Shown here: one piece after another, positions 7,760 to 16,774 of the stretch
How the letters are laid out: the number at the start of each line of letters is the position of its first letter
How positions within the stretch are numbered: the stretch's first letter is position 1
DNA from: Acidithiobacillus ferrivorans
GTDB taxonomy: Bacteria > Pseudomonadota > Gammaproteobacteria > Acidithiobacillales > Acidithiobacillaceae
Length of the DNA stretch: 54,232 bases
NCBI GenBank assembly: GCA_020723125.1
Contig: DYJM01000004.1
Coordinates: forward strand, 1-54,232
Reading direction: 5' to 3'
Translations under genes and position numbers: made by a program
Notes under the pieces: generated by a model
What the model was told of the DNA's origin: nothing
What the model saw: the letters and a program-made list of their open reading frames with translations, nothing else
Databases searched by the model: none

Positions 7760-8490
7760 TCGAGTTCCTGCCCTTGCCGGCACTGCCGGGCCATGGCGAC
7801 CAGCGCTGTCCGGGCTTCTTGCGGGCCGGTGATGGGCTCAGGAAAATCAAAGCGCAACAATTTGCCATCGGCACGAACATCAAAACCGTCGTAGTCAATA
7901 CCCACCATTTCTACATCAACAGCCTCGTAATCATGCAGATACCAACAATAATCTCGTAAATTGTCACGATGATCAGCATTCATATGGGCAAGAATCCCGG
8001 CTTCAGCTTCCACCAGAGCTGGTGTGGGTGGGGGAGCATAATGTTCAGGCCGCACCCAGTGGATTTTGCCGAAGCCGCCAATATAGCGAATGTTTTCGAC
8101 CTGAATCCGATAGAAATAAAAATCATGGGCAGCGAAGTAATCCTGTGCCTGGGGTAAATAGCGCAGATAGCGGTCTCCAAAACCATTTTTGTCGGGCAAG
8201 CGGGCCGCGCGCCCAGTTAGCGTCACCCGGCCCATAGCTTGCGCATCATCTGCGCAGGGTTGAACCAGCAGACTCACCCGAGGATCGGCGTCAATATTCT
8301 TGGTATGTTCGGCCAGATTGGAGATGAGAATGACTGGATTACCTGCAGCATCGAGCACAAAAGGACTGACCGAGGCAAAAGGATAGCCTTCCAGTTTTTT
8401 GGAGAGTGTGCAGAGCGATCCATTATGGTAGCTGCGGACGAATCGCCTGGCTTCTGCGCCAATGGCAACTCCTTGGTCAATAGGTGTCAT
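7756..8490 (-). CDS. HugZ-like FMN-binding split-barrel protein with DUF2470 domain
   Basis: The 244-residue protein has a pyridoxamine-phosphate-oxidase-like FMN split barrel (about 10-150; SLCTLSKKLEGYPFASVSPFVLDAAGNPVILISNLAEHTKNI). A C-terminal DUF2470-type domain (about 165-240) follows, with NADHRDNL and a conserved tyrosine/aspartate-rich stretch. The combination matches HugZ-type haem-degrading or haem-binding proteins and plant GluTR-binding homologues. A role in haem handling is a family inference only. It is the upstream member of a two-gene unit with the methyltransferase, whose start overlaps this stop. Confidence 0.82.
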   Translation of the reverse strand: MTPIDQGVAIGAEARRFVRSYHNGSLCTLSKKLEGYPFASVSPFVLDAAGNPVILISNLAEHTKNIDADPRVSLLVQPCADDAQAMGRVTLTGRAARLPDKNGFGDRYLRYLPQAQDYFAAHDFYFYRIQVENIRYIGGFGKIHWVRPEHYAPPPTPALVEAEAGILAHMNADHRDNLRDYCWYLHDYEAVDVEMVGIDYDGFDVRADGKLLRFDFPEPITGPQEARTALVAMARQCRQGQELE

Positions 8491-8612
8491 GAGATTATCC
8501 AGACTGGGGGCATTCAGCCCAACCCCTGCAGTCTAAAGAGTGATTATTTATCTGTCGATGATTTGCCACTTGGCGGATGCCTCCATTCACTTTATCTTCA
8601 CCCAAAAACCTG

Positions 8613-9260
8613 ATGAGCGTAAATCCCATGACCTTGCTGAAAAAGTCTCTGCTATTGTTGTTGGCTTTTTTTCTGAACCCATTGCCAGCTTCAGCGGAAG
8701 CTTCGCTGTGGCAACAGGCGCAACATTGGGTTAAAGAGCAATGGTCCATGGCGACGGCAACCATGCCGCAATCGCCCGTGACTGTTCCGGCGCAGGGGAG
8801 CATCGAAGTGGCGTTTTCTCCGCCGGGAGGGGCAACGGCCGCCATCGTGCGCGCCGTGGACGGTGCCCGCCAGCGGGTTTGGGTGCAGGCCTACAGTTTT
8901 ACCAGCGCCCCTATTGCCAAGGCGGTTTTACAGGCGGCACGTCGAGGGCTGGACGTCCAGGTGGTGCTGGACAAAAGCCAGCGTACCCAGAAATATTCCG
9001 TGGCGGACTTTTTTGCCAATCAGGGCGTGCCTGTATTTATTGATGATCAGCATGCCATTGCCCACAACAAGGTGATGGTCATTGATGCGGATACCCTGAT
9101 CACCGGCAGTTTCAACTTCAGCAAGGCGGCGGAGCAGGCGAATGCCGAAAATCTGCTGATTTTTCGGGGAAATCCCGCACTGCAAAAGCTTTACGCGGAG
9201 AATTTCCGCTTTCATCTCAGTCACTCCACCCGCTACCCGCCGCGTCATGGTCTGGACTGA
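8613..9260 (+). CDS. Secreted phospholipase-D-family nuclease (Nuc-type)
   Basis: The protein carries a single HKD motif, HNKVMVIDADTLITGSFNFS, with His, Lys, Asp and the GSxxF tail. That makes it a one-motif member that would dimerise, like the Salmonella endonuclease Nuc. A signal peptide (MTLLKKSLLLLLAFFLNPLPASAEA) indicates export to the periplasm. The start is uncertain: ATG at 8577, 8613 and 8628 all precede the signal peptide, and none has a clear Shine-Dalgarno. I use 8613. The likely activity is non-specific DNA hydrolysis or phosphodiester cleavage. It stands alone, divergent from the HugZ-like gene. Confidence 0.85.
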   Translation: MSVNPMTLLKKSLLLLLAFFLNPLPASAEASLWQQAQHWVKEQWSMATATMPQSPVTVPAQGSIEVAFSPPGGATAAIVRAVDGARQRVWVQAYSFTSAPIAKAVLQAARRGLDVQVVLDKSQRTQKYSVADFFANQGVPVFIDDQHAIAHNKVMVIDADTLITGSFNFSKAAEQANAENLLIFRGNPALQKLYAENFRFHLSHSTRYPPRHGLD

Positions 9261-9280
9261 CGGCGGGTGTCACGAGCAAT

Positions 9281-10519
9281 TCAGACCAGACCCTCCAGCA
9301 ATTGCACATCCACCATGCTTCCGGCTGGCGCACCCTCGGCGTCGGCAGCCAGAATGATCAGGCAGTCCGCATGCGCGAGTCCACTCATGATATGCGAAGC
9401 CTGTTGACCGACCCCCGCCACCTGGAGACCGTTTTCTCCAGAAATCAGCACGCCGCGTTGAAAGTCGGTGCGCCCCGGTTTTTTCTTGAGTGCCTGGGCC
9501 AGAGGCAGTTTAAGAACGGTAGGCGTCCAGGGGGCACTTTTCCCCATCCGTTTGAGGATGCAGGGACGCACAAACTGGTAGAAAGTTACCATGGTGGAAA
9601 CCGGGTTGCCGGGCAGACCAAAAAAGGTAGCCTCTCCCAGTTGGCCAAAGGCCAGCGGGCGACCGGGTTTCATGTTCATTTTCCAGAAATTGATGCTGCC
9701 AATGCGTCCCAGCAGTTCGGCAATGTAATCCGCATCACCTACCGACACGCCGCCGGTGCTGATCACCAAATCAGCCATGCCTGCGGCTTGTTGCAGGGTT
9801 TTTTCCAGATCCTCCGGGTTATCCAGGATCCGTCCAAGGTCGAGAACTTCACAACCGAGACGCTGGAGCATCCCTTGCAGGGCGTACCGGTTACTGTCGT
9901 AAATCTGCCCTGCCTCCAGGGTGCTCCCCAGCGGACGCAGTTCATCACCCGTTGAAAAAAAGGCCACACGCAGCCGTCGAAAAACCTTGAGCTCGGCAAT
10001 GCCCAGACTGGCGAGCAGGGCCAGTTGGGCGGGGCGGAGCAGTGTGCCGGCAGGGAGAGCCTCGATGCCGGGCTGCAGATCTTCGCCAGCCTGACGAATA
10101 TTGGCGCCGGGTGCCGGGCGCTGCTGAGGAAGGATGGTTTTATCCTGAATTTCTGCCTGTTCCTGAATCAGGACGCTGTCTGCACCTTCTGGCAAGACGG
10201 CACCGGTCATGATGCGCACGCACTCACCAGGCCCCACTACACCCGTGAAGGGATGTCCGGCAAAACAATGGCCAATGAGCTGTCGGGGCTTTTCGCCGTC
10301 ACTGCTGCGCAGGGCGTAACCATCCATCGCCGAGTTCGGCCAGGCGGGGACCGCTTGCGGTGCGCGTATGTCTTCAGCGAGAACCCGACCCAGTGCAGCA
10401 CTGAGGTGCAGAACTTCGGTATCGGTCAGGGCCGGGCTGCTGGCAAGAATGGCAGCGCGTGCCTCCTCAACACTTTTGGCCATGGGGTCATGTTCGTTAT
10501 CACTACAGCAGTGAGCCAT
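9281..10519 (-). CDS. moeA: Molybdopterin molybdotransferase MoeA
   Basis: The 412-residue enzyme inserts molybdate into adenylylated molybdopterin. Family landmarks are AWPNSAMDGYALR (about 58-70), the GVSVGDADYI loop, MKPGRPLAFGQL and LPGNPVSTMVTFYQFVRP. It is the last gene of a mobA-mobB-moeA run. Its start codon directly follows the mobB stop (10520-10522) with no gap. The short N-terminal stretch with two cysteines (MAHCCSDNEHDP) is extra, and translation may begin at the next Met at residue 13. No molybdoenzyme gene is in this window. Confidence 0.94.
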   Translation of the reverse strand: MAHCCSDNEHDPMAKSVEEARAAILASSPALTDTEVLHLSAALGRVLAEDIRAPQAVPAWPNSAMDGYALRSSDGEKPRQLIGHCFAGHPFTGVVGPGECVRIMTGAVLPEGADSVLIQEQAEIQDKTILPQQRPAPGANIRQAGEDLQPGIEALPAGTLLRPAQLALLASLGIAELKVFRRLRVAFFSTGDELRPLGSTLEAGQIYDSNRYALQGMLQRLGCEVLDLGRILDNPEDLEKTLQQAAGMADLVISTGGVSVGDADYIAELLGRIGSINFWKMNMKPGRPLAFGQLGEATFFGLPGNPVSTMVTFYQFVRPCILKRMGKSAPWTPTVLKLPLAQALKKKPGRTDFQRGVLISGENGLQVAGVGQQASHIMSGLAHADCLIILAADAEGAPAGSMVDVQLLEGLV

Positions 10520-11014
10520 TCAGGGTTCCTCGTGTATCCAGTGGTGAATAAATTGCGCTATGCTTTCAGGGGCATTGAGGTCCAGTACCGCGCAGTGTGT
10601 GAGTAAGGTCGCATCGCTGGCTACGGCAATGATCCGGTGATCTGCTGCGGCCAGCAAAGGTTTTTGCAGCGCCGGACGGTGTACCTCTATTTTCGGAATG
10701 GGCAAAGCCTTGTTCCCCTCAATCAACAGCAAATCTGCAGGCGCAGGCAAGCAGGCAACAATGCTTTCCAGCGTGACTCGTTGCGGCGCCAGACAGGTAG
10801 TGAACCAGCGTTTTGGGCCTTGAAGCATGACCGTTTCGGCACCGGCCTCACGCAGGCGGTAGCTGTCTTTTCCGGGGGTATCCCAGTCCACATCATGATG
10901 CGTGGATTTGACCACGGCAATGCGTAAACCCGCTGCGCGAAGCAAGGGGATCAAGGCGCAAAGCAGGGTAGTTTTTCCGCTGCCGCTGTATCCTATCACA
11001 CCCAACGCTTTCAA
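10520..11014 (-). CDS. mobB: Molybdopterin-guanine dinucleotide biosynthesis adaptor MobB
   Basis: The 164-residue protein is a small GTP-binding protein with a Walker A at 8-16 (GYSGSGKTT), DVDWDTPGKDSYRLREAGA and the LLLIEGNK segment that follows the Walker B strand. It is thought to assist MobA in attaching GMP to molybdenum cofactor. It overlaps mobA by four bases and abuts moeA, so all three cofactor genes are one transcription unit. Confidence 0.92.
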   Translation of the reverse strand: MKALGVIGYSGSGKTTLLCALIPLLRAAGLRIAVVKSTHHDVDWDTPGKDSYRLREAGAETVMLQGPKRWFTTCLAPQRVTLESIVACLPAPADLLLIEGNKALPIPKIEVHRPALQKPLLAAADHRIIAVASDATLLTHCAVLDLNAPESIAQFIHHWIHEEP

Positions 11015-11625
11015 GACAGGTCCTCGGGCGCATTACAATTGCGCAGAACCGCTTCATCCAGGTGCAGGGTGGTGTAATCCAGATCACGAAACCAGTCCTG
11101 AACCCGCCGTCCACCTTGATTCAGATAAGCTTGCAGGTGGGGTAAAAGACGGCGATGACATAAGGCGAGTACCGCATACCAGCGCTGGTCGCTGCGCACC
11201 ACGACCAGATCCTTGTCCATTTTTGCCTGCCACATCTGCCGCAACAGATCGTGGGGGAGGAGCGGACTGTCCACGGGGATGCTGGCCACCCAATCCTGAC
11301 TGGCAGCGGCCAGTCCGGCACTCAGGCCCATGAGTGGACCCTCAAAAGTGGTGCAGGAGTCAGAAATAACGGGGTAGCCTAAGGCCCGGTAAGCTTCGAT
11401 CTGACGGTTGGCACTGATCAGAATTTCTGCGCTGTCTGCCTGCAGGATCTGGATGGCATGGGCAATCAGAGGCACATTGCGCCAAAGGACCCAGCCTTTA
11501 TCCACCCCGCCCATGCGCCGGCCAGCCCCTCCGGCAAGAATCAATCCGGTGATCGGGAGCGGTGGAAGAGCCGATGAGGAAACAGTTTCCCGGTGGTCCA
11601 TGCTATTTAGCTGCTGCCCTGTCAT
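11011..11625 (-). CDS. mobA: Molybdenum cofactor guanylyltransferase MobA
   Basis: The 204-residue protein carries the nucleotidyltransferase signature LAGGAGRRMGGVDKGW (about 30-45). SIPVDSPLLP is the metal-binding Asp region. It transfers GMP from GTP to molybdopterin to make the bis-MGD type cofactor used by DMSO-reductase-family enzymes. About 25 residues precede the catalytic domain, so a start at the second Met (residue 9) is possible. It is the first gene of the moeA/mobB/mobA unit and faces away from the gene at 11680. Confidence 0.92.
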   Translation of the reverse strand: MTGQQLNSMDHRETVSSSALPPLPITGLILAGGAGRRMGGVDKGWVLWRNVPLIAHAIQILQADSAEILISANRQIEAYRALGYPVISDSCTTFEGPLMGLSAGLAAASQDWVASIPVDSPLLPHDLLRQMWQAKMDKDLVVVRSDQRWYAVLALCHRRLLPHLQAYLNQGGRRVQDWFRDLDYTTLHLDEAVLRNCNAPEDLS

Positions 11626-11679
11626 AAAAGCCTATGCTATCCTTCCACAATTCTCAGGCAAGTAAAACCCGGAGCAGGT

Positions 11680-12237
11680 ATGTGGGATTGGTTGCGGGGC
11701 AAGTCAGGACCGACTGCTCCCCCCCGTGGTGTGGTGGTGGATGCTGGTATTCCCAATCAGGAGCGCGTCGCAGAATTGCCGCTGCCCGAGGCGTTGTTTA
11801 TTTTGCATTATAATGGCTTCGCAAGGCTTCCGGAAAATGCCGAGCTGCGCCAGTTACTGCTGAACACGGCGCGTAATGGTGATTTTTTGCGTGATTTGCC
11901 CCGGGTCAGTGCCCGACGTCTGGAAGAAAGTGCTGCGCTGCAGTCCCGTTTCGGCATAGAACTGGAAACCGTCGTGCAATTTTTCAAGGTCTTGCACAGT
12001 GAAATTACCCGCCGCATGTATATTGATGCGGCCCGCCAGCGCGAGGATGTCGCCGGGCTGCAATTTACCCTCCGTGAGCCCGCCATGGCCGATGCCGAGG
12101 TATGCGCCATTGCCGAGGCCAATTCATTCGGTCTGGGTGCTGGTACTTATCCATTTACCCATATTCCCGAGAATCCGCATCCGGGAACAGAAAACCCCTT
12201 TATTATTCGTATTGTCATGAAAAAGGATCTGGCATGA
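11680..12237 (+). CDS. Conserved-looking hypothetical protein coupled to leuB
   Basis: I do not recognise the family. The 185-residue product has no signal peptide or membrane helix. A basic N-terminus (MWDWLRGK) is followed by a proline-rich linker, a central helical segment (about 35-135, rich in Leu/Arg/Glu) and a C-terminal stretch with [19 protein letters not shown]. The start ATG is preceded by GGAGCAGG, and the TGA overlaps the leuB ATG (ATGA). Codon use resembles its neighbours, so it is probably a real gene. The coupling suggests co-expression with leucine synthesis, but no function can be assigned. Confidence 0.75.
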   Translation: MWDWLRGKSGPTAPPRGVVVDAGIPNQERVAELPLPEALFILHYNGFARLPENAELRQLLLNTARNGDFLRDLPRVSARRLEESAALQSRFGIELETVVQFFKVLHSEITRRMYIDAARQREDVAGLQFTLREPAMADAEVCAIAEANSFGLGAGTYPFTHIPENPHPGTENPFIIRIVMKKDLA

Positions 12238-13304
12238 AAAAAATAGCAATTTTCCCGGGTGACGGGATTGGACCCGAAATTGTGGACGCCGCACGACTGG
12301 TGCTGGATGCCGTGAATCAGGCAGCCGGCCTGAATTTGCAATGTACTGAAGGACTGGTCGGCGGTGCCGCCCTGGATGCAGCTGATGACCCCTTGCCTGA
12401 AGCTTCCCTGCAGTTGGCCATGGCTGCCGATGCGGTCATTCTCGGTGCTGTCGGTGGCCCGCGCTGGGATAGCCTGCCGCCTGCCAAGCGTCCCGAGCAG
12501 GGTTTGCTGCGCTTGCGCAAGAATCTGGATTTGTTTGCCAATTTGCGTCCGGCACAGATATTCCCGCAGTTATTGAGTGCGTCGCCACTGCGTCCGGAAC
12601 TGGTGCGGGATGTGGATATTCTGGTGGTGCGCGAGCTGACGGGCGATATTTACTTTGGTCAGCCCAGAGCTGTGGAGCTGGTGGACGGCAAGCGTCGTGC
12701 CTACAACACCATGGTATATGACGAAGACGAAATCCGGCGCATTGCCCACGTTGCCTTCAAGGCTGCACAGGGTCGCCGTAAACAGTTATGTTCGGTGGAC
12801 AAGGCGAATGTCCTCGAAACCACCCGTCTGTGGCGCGAAGTGGTGACTGAATTGGCAGCGGAGTATCCCGATGTCCACTTAACCCACATGTATGTGGACA
12901 ATGCAGCGATGCAGCTGATTCGTGCCCCTTCCCAGTTTGATGTGCTGCTTACGGGGAATATGTTTGGTGACATTCTGTCGGATGAGGCCAGTCAACTGAC
13001 CGGCTCCATCGGTATGTTGCCTTCGGCTTCCCTGGGCGAAGGGCGGGGCATGTATGAACCCATTCATGGCTCTGCTCCGGATATTGCCGGGCAGGATAAA
13101 GCCAATCCGCTCGCCACGATTTTGTCTGTGGCCATGATGTTGCGTCATTCTCTGGGTAACGAAGCATGGGCACAACGGGTGGAAAAGGCGGTTCAGAAAG
13201 TTCTGGATGAGGGGCTGCGGACGGCCGATATTGCTGCAGCCGGTGAAGCCGTAGTCGGAACCCGTGCCATGGGCCAGGCGGTGGTCAAGGCGTTGCAACT
13301 CTAA
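12234..13304 (+). CDS. leuB: 3-isopropylmalate dehydrogenase
   Basis: The 356-residue enzyme oxidises and decarboxylates 3-isopropylmalate to 2-oxoisocaproate with NAD+ in leucine synthesis. It shows the N-terminal [13 protein letters not shown], the substrate loop [15 protein letters not shown], the [14 protein letters not shown] segment and the metal/NAD region [20 protein letters not shown], followed by [10 protein letters not shown]. The ATG at 12234, behind AAGGAT, is chosen over a longer in-frame Met at 12102. It matches the family length and overlaps the upstream stop. asd follows 13 bases later. leuC and leuD are not in the window. Confidence 0.96.
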   Translation: MKKIAIFPGDGIGPEIVDAARLVLDAVNQAAGLNLQCTEGLVGGAALDAADDPLPEASLQLAMAADAVILGAVGGPRWDSLPPAKRPEQGLLRLRKNLDLFANLRPAQIFPQLLSASPLRPELVRDVDILVVRELTGDIYFGQPRAVELVDGKRRAYNTMVYDEDEIRRIAHVAFKAAQGRRKQLCSVDKANVLETTRLWREVVTELAAEYPDVHLTHMYVDNAAMQLIRAPSQFDVLLTGNMFGDILSDEASQLTGSIGMLPSASLGEGRGMYEPIHGSAPDIAGQDKANPLATILSVAMMLRHSLGNEAWAQRVEKAVQKVLDEGLRTADIAAAGEAVVGTRAMGQAVVKALQL

Positions 13305-13317
13305 GGATGAATGAAGC

Positions 13318-14340
13318 ATGAAAAAAACGCATTATAACGTGGCCATACTGGGGGCGACGGGTGCCGTCGGCGAAGTCATGCTGCAAATCCTCGAGCAGCG
13401 CAAGTTTCCCGTTGATCAGCTTTACCTGTTGGCCAGTAGTCGCTCTGCAGGGGGGCGGCTGCCGTTTCGGGGCAAGCAGATTCTGGTGCAGGATGCGGCC
13501 AGTTTTGACTGGTCTCTGGTGGATATCGGTCTGTTTTCTGCCGGTGCCAAAGTCAGTGCCCAGTTTGCGCCCTTGGCGGCGGAGGCGGGCTGCGTCGTCA
13601 TTGATAATACTTCCCAGTACCGTTATGACGACGATATTCCCCTGGTGGTCCCGGAGGTCAATCCCCAGCGTATTGCCGATCATGTGAATCGGGGCATTAT
13701 TGCCAATCCCAATTGTTCCACTATCCAGATGTTGCTGGCTTTGAAACCCATTGCCGATGCCGTGGGTATTGAGCGCGTGGTCGTGGCCACCTATCAGGCG
13801 GTCAGCGGAGCGGGTAAGCGCGCCATTGAAGAATTGGGACAGCAGACCATGGCCCTGTTCCGCCACGAAGAGGCGGTCTGCGATGTTTTCCCCAAGCGGA
13901 TTTCCTTCAATTGTCTGCCTCAGATTGATGTGTTTCAGGACAACGGTTACACCAAGGAAGAAATGAAAATGCTCTGGGAAACCCGAAAAATTCTGGAGCT
14001 TCCTGACATCGCGCTGACCGCAACCTGCGTGCGGGTGCCCGTATTTTACGGCCATTCCGAGGCGGTCAATGTGGTGACCCGTGAACCGATTACCCCGCAG
14101 GCCGTGCGGGCCTTGCTGGAAAAGGCACCGGGCGTGACGGTGGTGGATAATCGGGAGAAGAATTTATGGCCATCGGCTCTGGATGCAGCAGGCCAGGACA
14201 GCACTTATGTGGGGCGCATTCGCGGGGATTGTTCCCACGAGAAGGGCATTAATTTCTGGGTGGTGTCCGATAATATTCGCAAGGGCGCGGCATTGAATAG
14301 TGTGCAGATTGCAGAGTTGTTGATTCGCGACCATTTATAG
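13318..14340 (+). CDS. asd: Aspartate-semialdehyde dehydrogenase
   Basis: The 340-residue NADPH-dependent enzyme makes aspartate semialdehyde from aspartyl phosphate, feeding Lys, Met, Thr and diaminopimelate synthesis. It has the Rossmann motif GATGAVGE at 12-19, the catalytic Cys133 in NPNCSTIQ, the GAGKRAIEELGQQT segment and an RVPVFYGHSEAVNV substrate region. AAGGATGA lies before the start. It is part of the leuB-asd-fimV-truA gene order common in proteobacteria. Confidence 0.96.
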   Translation: MKKTHYNVAILGATGAVGEVMLQILEQRKFPVDQLYLLASSRSAGGRLPFRGKQILVQDAASFDWSLVDIGLFSAGAKVSAQFAPLAAEAGCVVIDNTSQYRYDDDIPLVVPEVNPQRIADHVNRGIIANPNCSTIQMLLALKPIADAVGIERVVVATYQAVSGAGKRAIEELGQQTMALFRHEEAVCDVFPKRISFNCLPQIDVFQDNGYTKEEMKMLWETRKILELPDIALTATCVRVPVFYGHSEAVNVVTREPITPQAVRALLEKAPGVTVVDNREKNLWPSALDAAGQDSTYVGRIRGDCSHEKGINFWVVSDNIRKGAALNSVQIAELLIRDHL

Positions 14341-14406
14341 GGACACTGCGGGTTGAAAGTGGCCCATTGCGGTACGCTTGCGTTACAGAAAAATGGGGAA
14401 ATAACA

Positions 14407-16773
14407 ATGGAGAGAAAGAATTGGTTGTGGGCCATGGCCGGAATGGGCTTACTCATGCCGGGCCTGGCTCAGGCACTGGGGTTGGGATCCCTGCGGGTCT
14501 TGTCTGCCCCCGGGGAACCCTTTCGTGCCGAAATACCCATCCAATCAGTAACCCCTCAGACTGCATCCAGTATTAATGCCAGCCTGGCTCCGAACAGCGC
14601 GTTTGCCGTGATCAATCTGCCCCAGGCTCCGGCCCTTGAGCATTGGCAAGTTACGGTGCGGCGTGGGAGCCAACCCGCCATTCTGATTTCCAGTCCTCTA
14701 CCCGTGAGTCAGCCAAATTTACAGTTTTTGGTACAGCTCAACTGGTCGGGGGGGCGGTTAGTCCGGGAATACTCGGCCAGTGTTGCGAATGCTGCGGCAG
14801 CGATGCCCCCGGTATCCAGCGCGGCACCCGTTGTCCCGTCGGCAATTTCGCCAGCGCGTGTGTCAGCGACCGAATCCGTGGCGCAGCCTCCCGCACCCGC
14901 TAGACTGTACCATGGTTGGTCGCGGGTAAACCGTTATGGCCCCGTTCCGGTAAACAGCTCTCTGTTTGATATAGCGCAGTCTATCACCAACAGTAACGCA
15001 GTTACCCTGGATCAGGTCATGTCGGCAGTCGTCAAGGCTAATCCACAGGCCTTCAAAAATGCCAACCCGACCTATTTGTATGCGGGAAGCATGCTGAATT
15101 TGCCCAATGTGAATCAGGTGCAGGCCATGACTCCGGCTCAGGCCACGGCCTGGTTGTCAACCCAAAGTCAAGCAGGAACTGTGGCGTCCCCTCCTGCCAC
15201 TCAAACCTCACGGGCTGCGGCTTCCACTTCCACACCACAAAAAGCTTCCACAATTCCCACTGAAAGTGCTACGCATCTGGTGCTGTCCAGTGCGCCAGCC
15301 AATGCAGTCGCTGCCAGTGCTGAGACGGCATCTGCCACCAGTTCGCCTCTGGCAGTGGACACCCTGGCCCTGCAGACGGAAACTCAGAAGCTGAAAAGTG
15401 AAGTAACGGGCCTTGGACAGCGTTTGAGCGCAGAAGAGCGTTTACTGGCCAATCAGGGCGTCCAGTTGGCTACGCTCTCGCGCAATAGCGCCAACAATAG
15501 TTTGCTCAACAACATCCCACTGCTGATTTCCCTGGGGGGAAATCTACTGCTGCTCATCCTCTTTATATGGATGCTGCGCCGTCAGAAAGAATCGGAAAGA
15601 CGTCAGCGTGAAGTTTCTCAACGTCTTTCCACACTGAACAGCAGCAAATCGAAACCGGTTGCCGAGCCGCCGGTTGTTGCACCGGCACCGGCAGCGGCAG
15701 CGGCTGCCGCATATAGTGCGGGAGTGGAACCAGCAATAACCTCCCCAGCCGTTTCCACGCCAGCACCGGTCACGACTCCTGCCTCCAAAGAGGCAGTGGT
15801 GGAGGAGATTGTGCCGGTTGCTGAACAGGCTCCAGCGCAAACACAGACTGAAGATCATGATGACCGGATGGAAATTGATCCCATCGGACAGGCGGACCTC
15901 TACCTGACTTATGGTAAATCCGAGCAGGCCATTACGGTAATGCATGAAGCGCTGGATGAGAATCCCAGACGCAAGGAACTTTACGTCAAGCTTCTGGATA
16001 TGTATGCCACTCTGGATCGTCGTAGCGATTATCTGGAACTGGCGGAACGGATGCGGGGACGCTTTGGCCCCCATAACGCCGCCTGGCAGGAGGTGGCTGT
16101 TCAGGGGTCCCGCCTGTTTCCGGGGAACGCCTTGTTTGCTTCGGAGGATGAACGCGAGGCGGACGTAATGGCCAAGCGGGCTCCCGGAGAAACGCCTGCT
16201 GATAAAGTGCAAGAGGCTCCGGCCACCGAGCATGATGCAGACGATATGCTGGATTTTGATTTTTCCCATGGGCAGGTTGCGCCTGCCGCTGCTGCGGACG
16301 ACTCATTTCCTGCCGACGAAAAAGCCCGCCTGTTGCAGGATATTGGTGAACAATTCCGGTTGATGGATGCAGATCATCTCCATGCTGAACAAACGACTGA
16401 CGAGGTGGACTCCGCAAGTCACGAGCCCATCACGGCTCCCGAAGCGCCCAAGGCCGAAGCCACAAGTGCGGAAGATACGCTGCCATTCTCTTTCGGGCTG
16501 TCACCGTTTGACGAAGAACAGGCTCCGGCTGTTCCTGCCAGGGAACCCGATCCCGAGCCTGAAGCGCTTCGCGAAATGCCCAAGCCAGCCATTGTTGAAG
16601 AGACGAGTCCTGCAGCCGAAGACTGGGATGCAGTCGGGACCAAACTGGATCTGGCCAAAGCCTATATCGAAATGGGTGACAGTGAATCGGCGCGCGACCT
16701 TCTCGAAGAGGTGAGCAAGGAAGGGAGTAGTGCTCAGCGCGAAGAAGCCCAGAAAATGCTCGAAGACTTGTAA
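14407..16773 (+). CDS. fimV: FimV-like peptidoglycan-binding protein
   Basis: The start at 14407 (GGGGAAATAACA before ATG) gives 788 residues with a signal peptide ending LAQA. The N-terminal FimV domain follows (GLGSLRVLSAPGEPFRAEIPI), then a LysM-like segment (about 170-235; NSSLFDIAQSITNSNAVTLDQVMSAVVKANPQAF). One membrane helix lies at about 366-390, followed by a Pro/Ala-rich acidic cytoplasmic region with TPR-like repeats (LYLTYGKSEQAITVMHEALDENP). The conserved FimV C-terminal helix pair (LDLAKAYIEMGDSESARDLLEEV) ends the protein. Family members organise type IV pili and polar functions at the cell pole. It sits between asd and truA, its usual place. Confidence 0.9.
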   Translation: MERKNWLWAMAGMGLLMPGLAQALGLGSLRVLSAPGEPFRAEIPIQSVTPQTASSINASLAPNSAFAVINLPQAPALEHWQVTVRRGSQPAILISSPLPVSQPNLQFLVQLNWSGGRLVREYSASVANAAAAMPPVSSAAPVVPSAISPARVSATESVAQPPAPARLYHGWSRVNRYGPVPVNSSLFDIAQSITNSNAVTLDQVMSAVVKANPQAFKNANPTYLYAGSMLNLPNVNQVQAMTPAQATAWLSTQSQAGTVASPPATQTSRAAASTSTPQKASTIPTESATHLVLSSAPANAVAASAETASATSSPLAVDTLALQTETQKLKSEVTGLGQRLSAEERLLANQGVQLATLSRNSANNSLLNNIPLLISLGGNLLLLILFIWMLRRQKESERRQREVSQRLSTLNSSKSKPVAEPPVVAPAPAAAAAAAYSAGVEPAITSPAVSTPAPVTTPASKEAVVEEIVPVAEQAPAQTQTEDHDDRMEIDPIGQADLYLTYGKSEQAITVMHEALDENPRRKELYVKLLDMYATLDRRSDYLELAERMRGRFGPHNAAWQEVAVQGSRLFPGNALFASEDEREADVMAKRAPGETPADKVQEAPATEHDADDMLDFDFSHGQVAPAAAADDSFPADEKARLLQDIGEQFRLMDADHLHAEQTTDEVDSASHEPITAPEAPKAEATSAEDTLPFSFGLSPFDEEQAPAVPAREPDPEPEALREMPKPAIVEETSPAAEDWDAVGTKLDLAKAYIEMGDSESARDLLEEVSKEGSSAQREEAQKMLEDL

Positions 16774-16774
16774 T

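Noticed and set aside
14353-14406. Longer fimV start
   Set aside because: The extra 18 residues would precede a good signal peptide, and the ATG at 14407 fits better.
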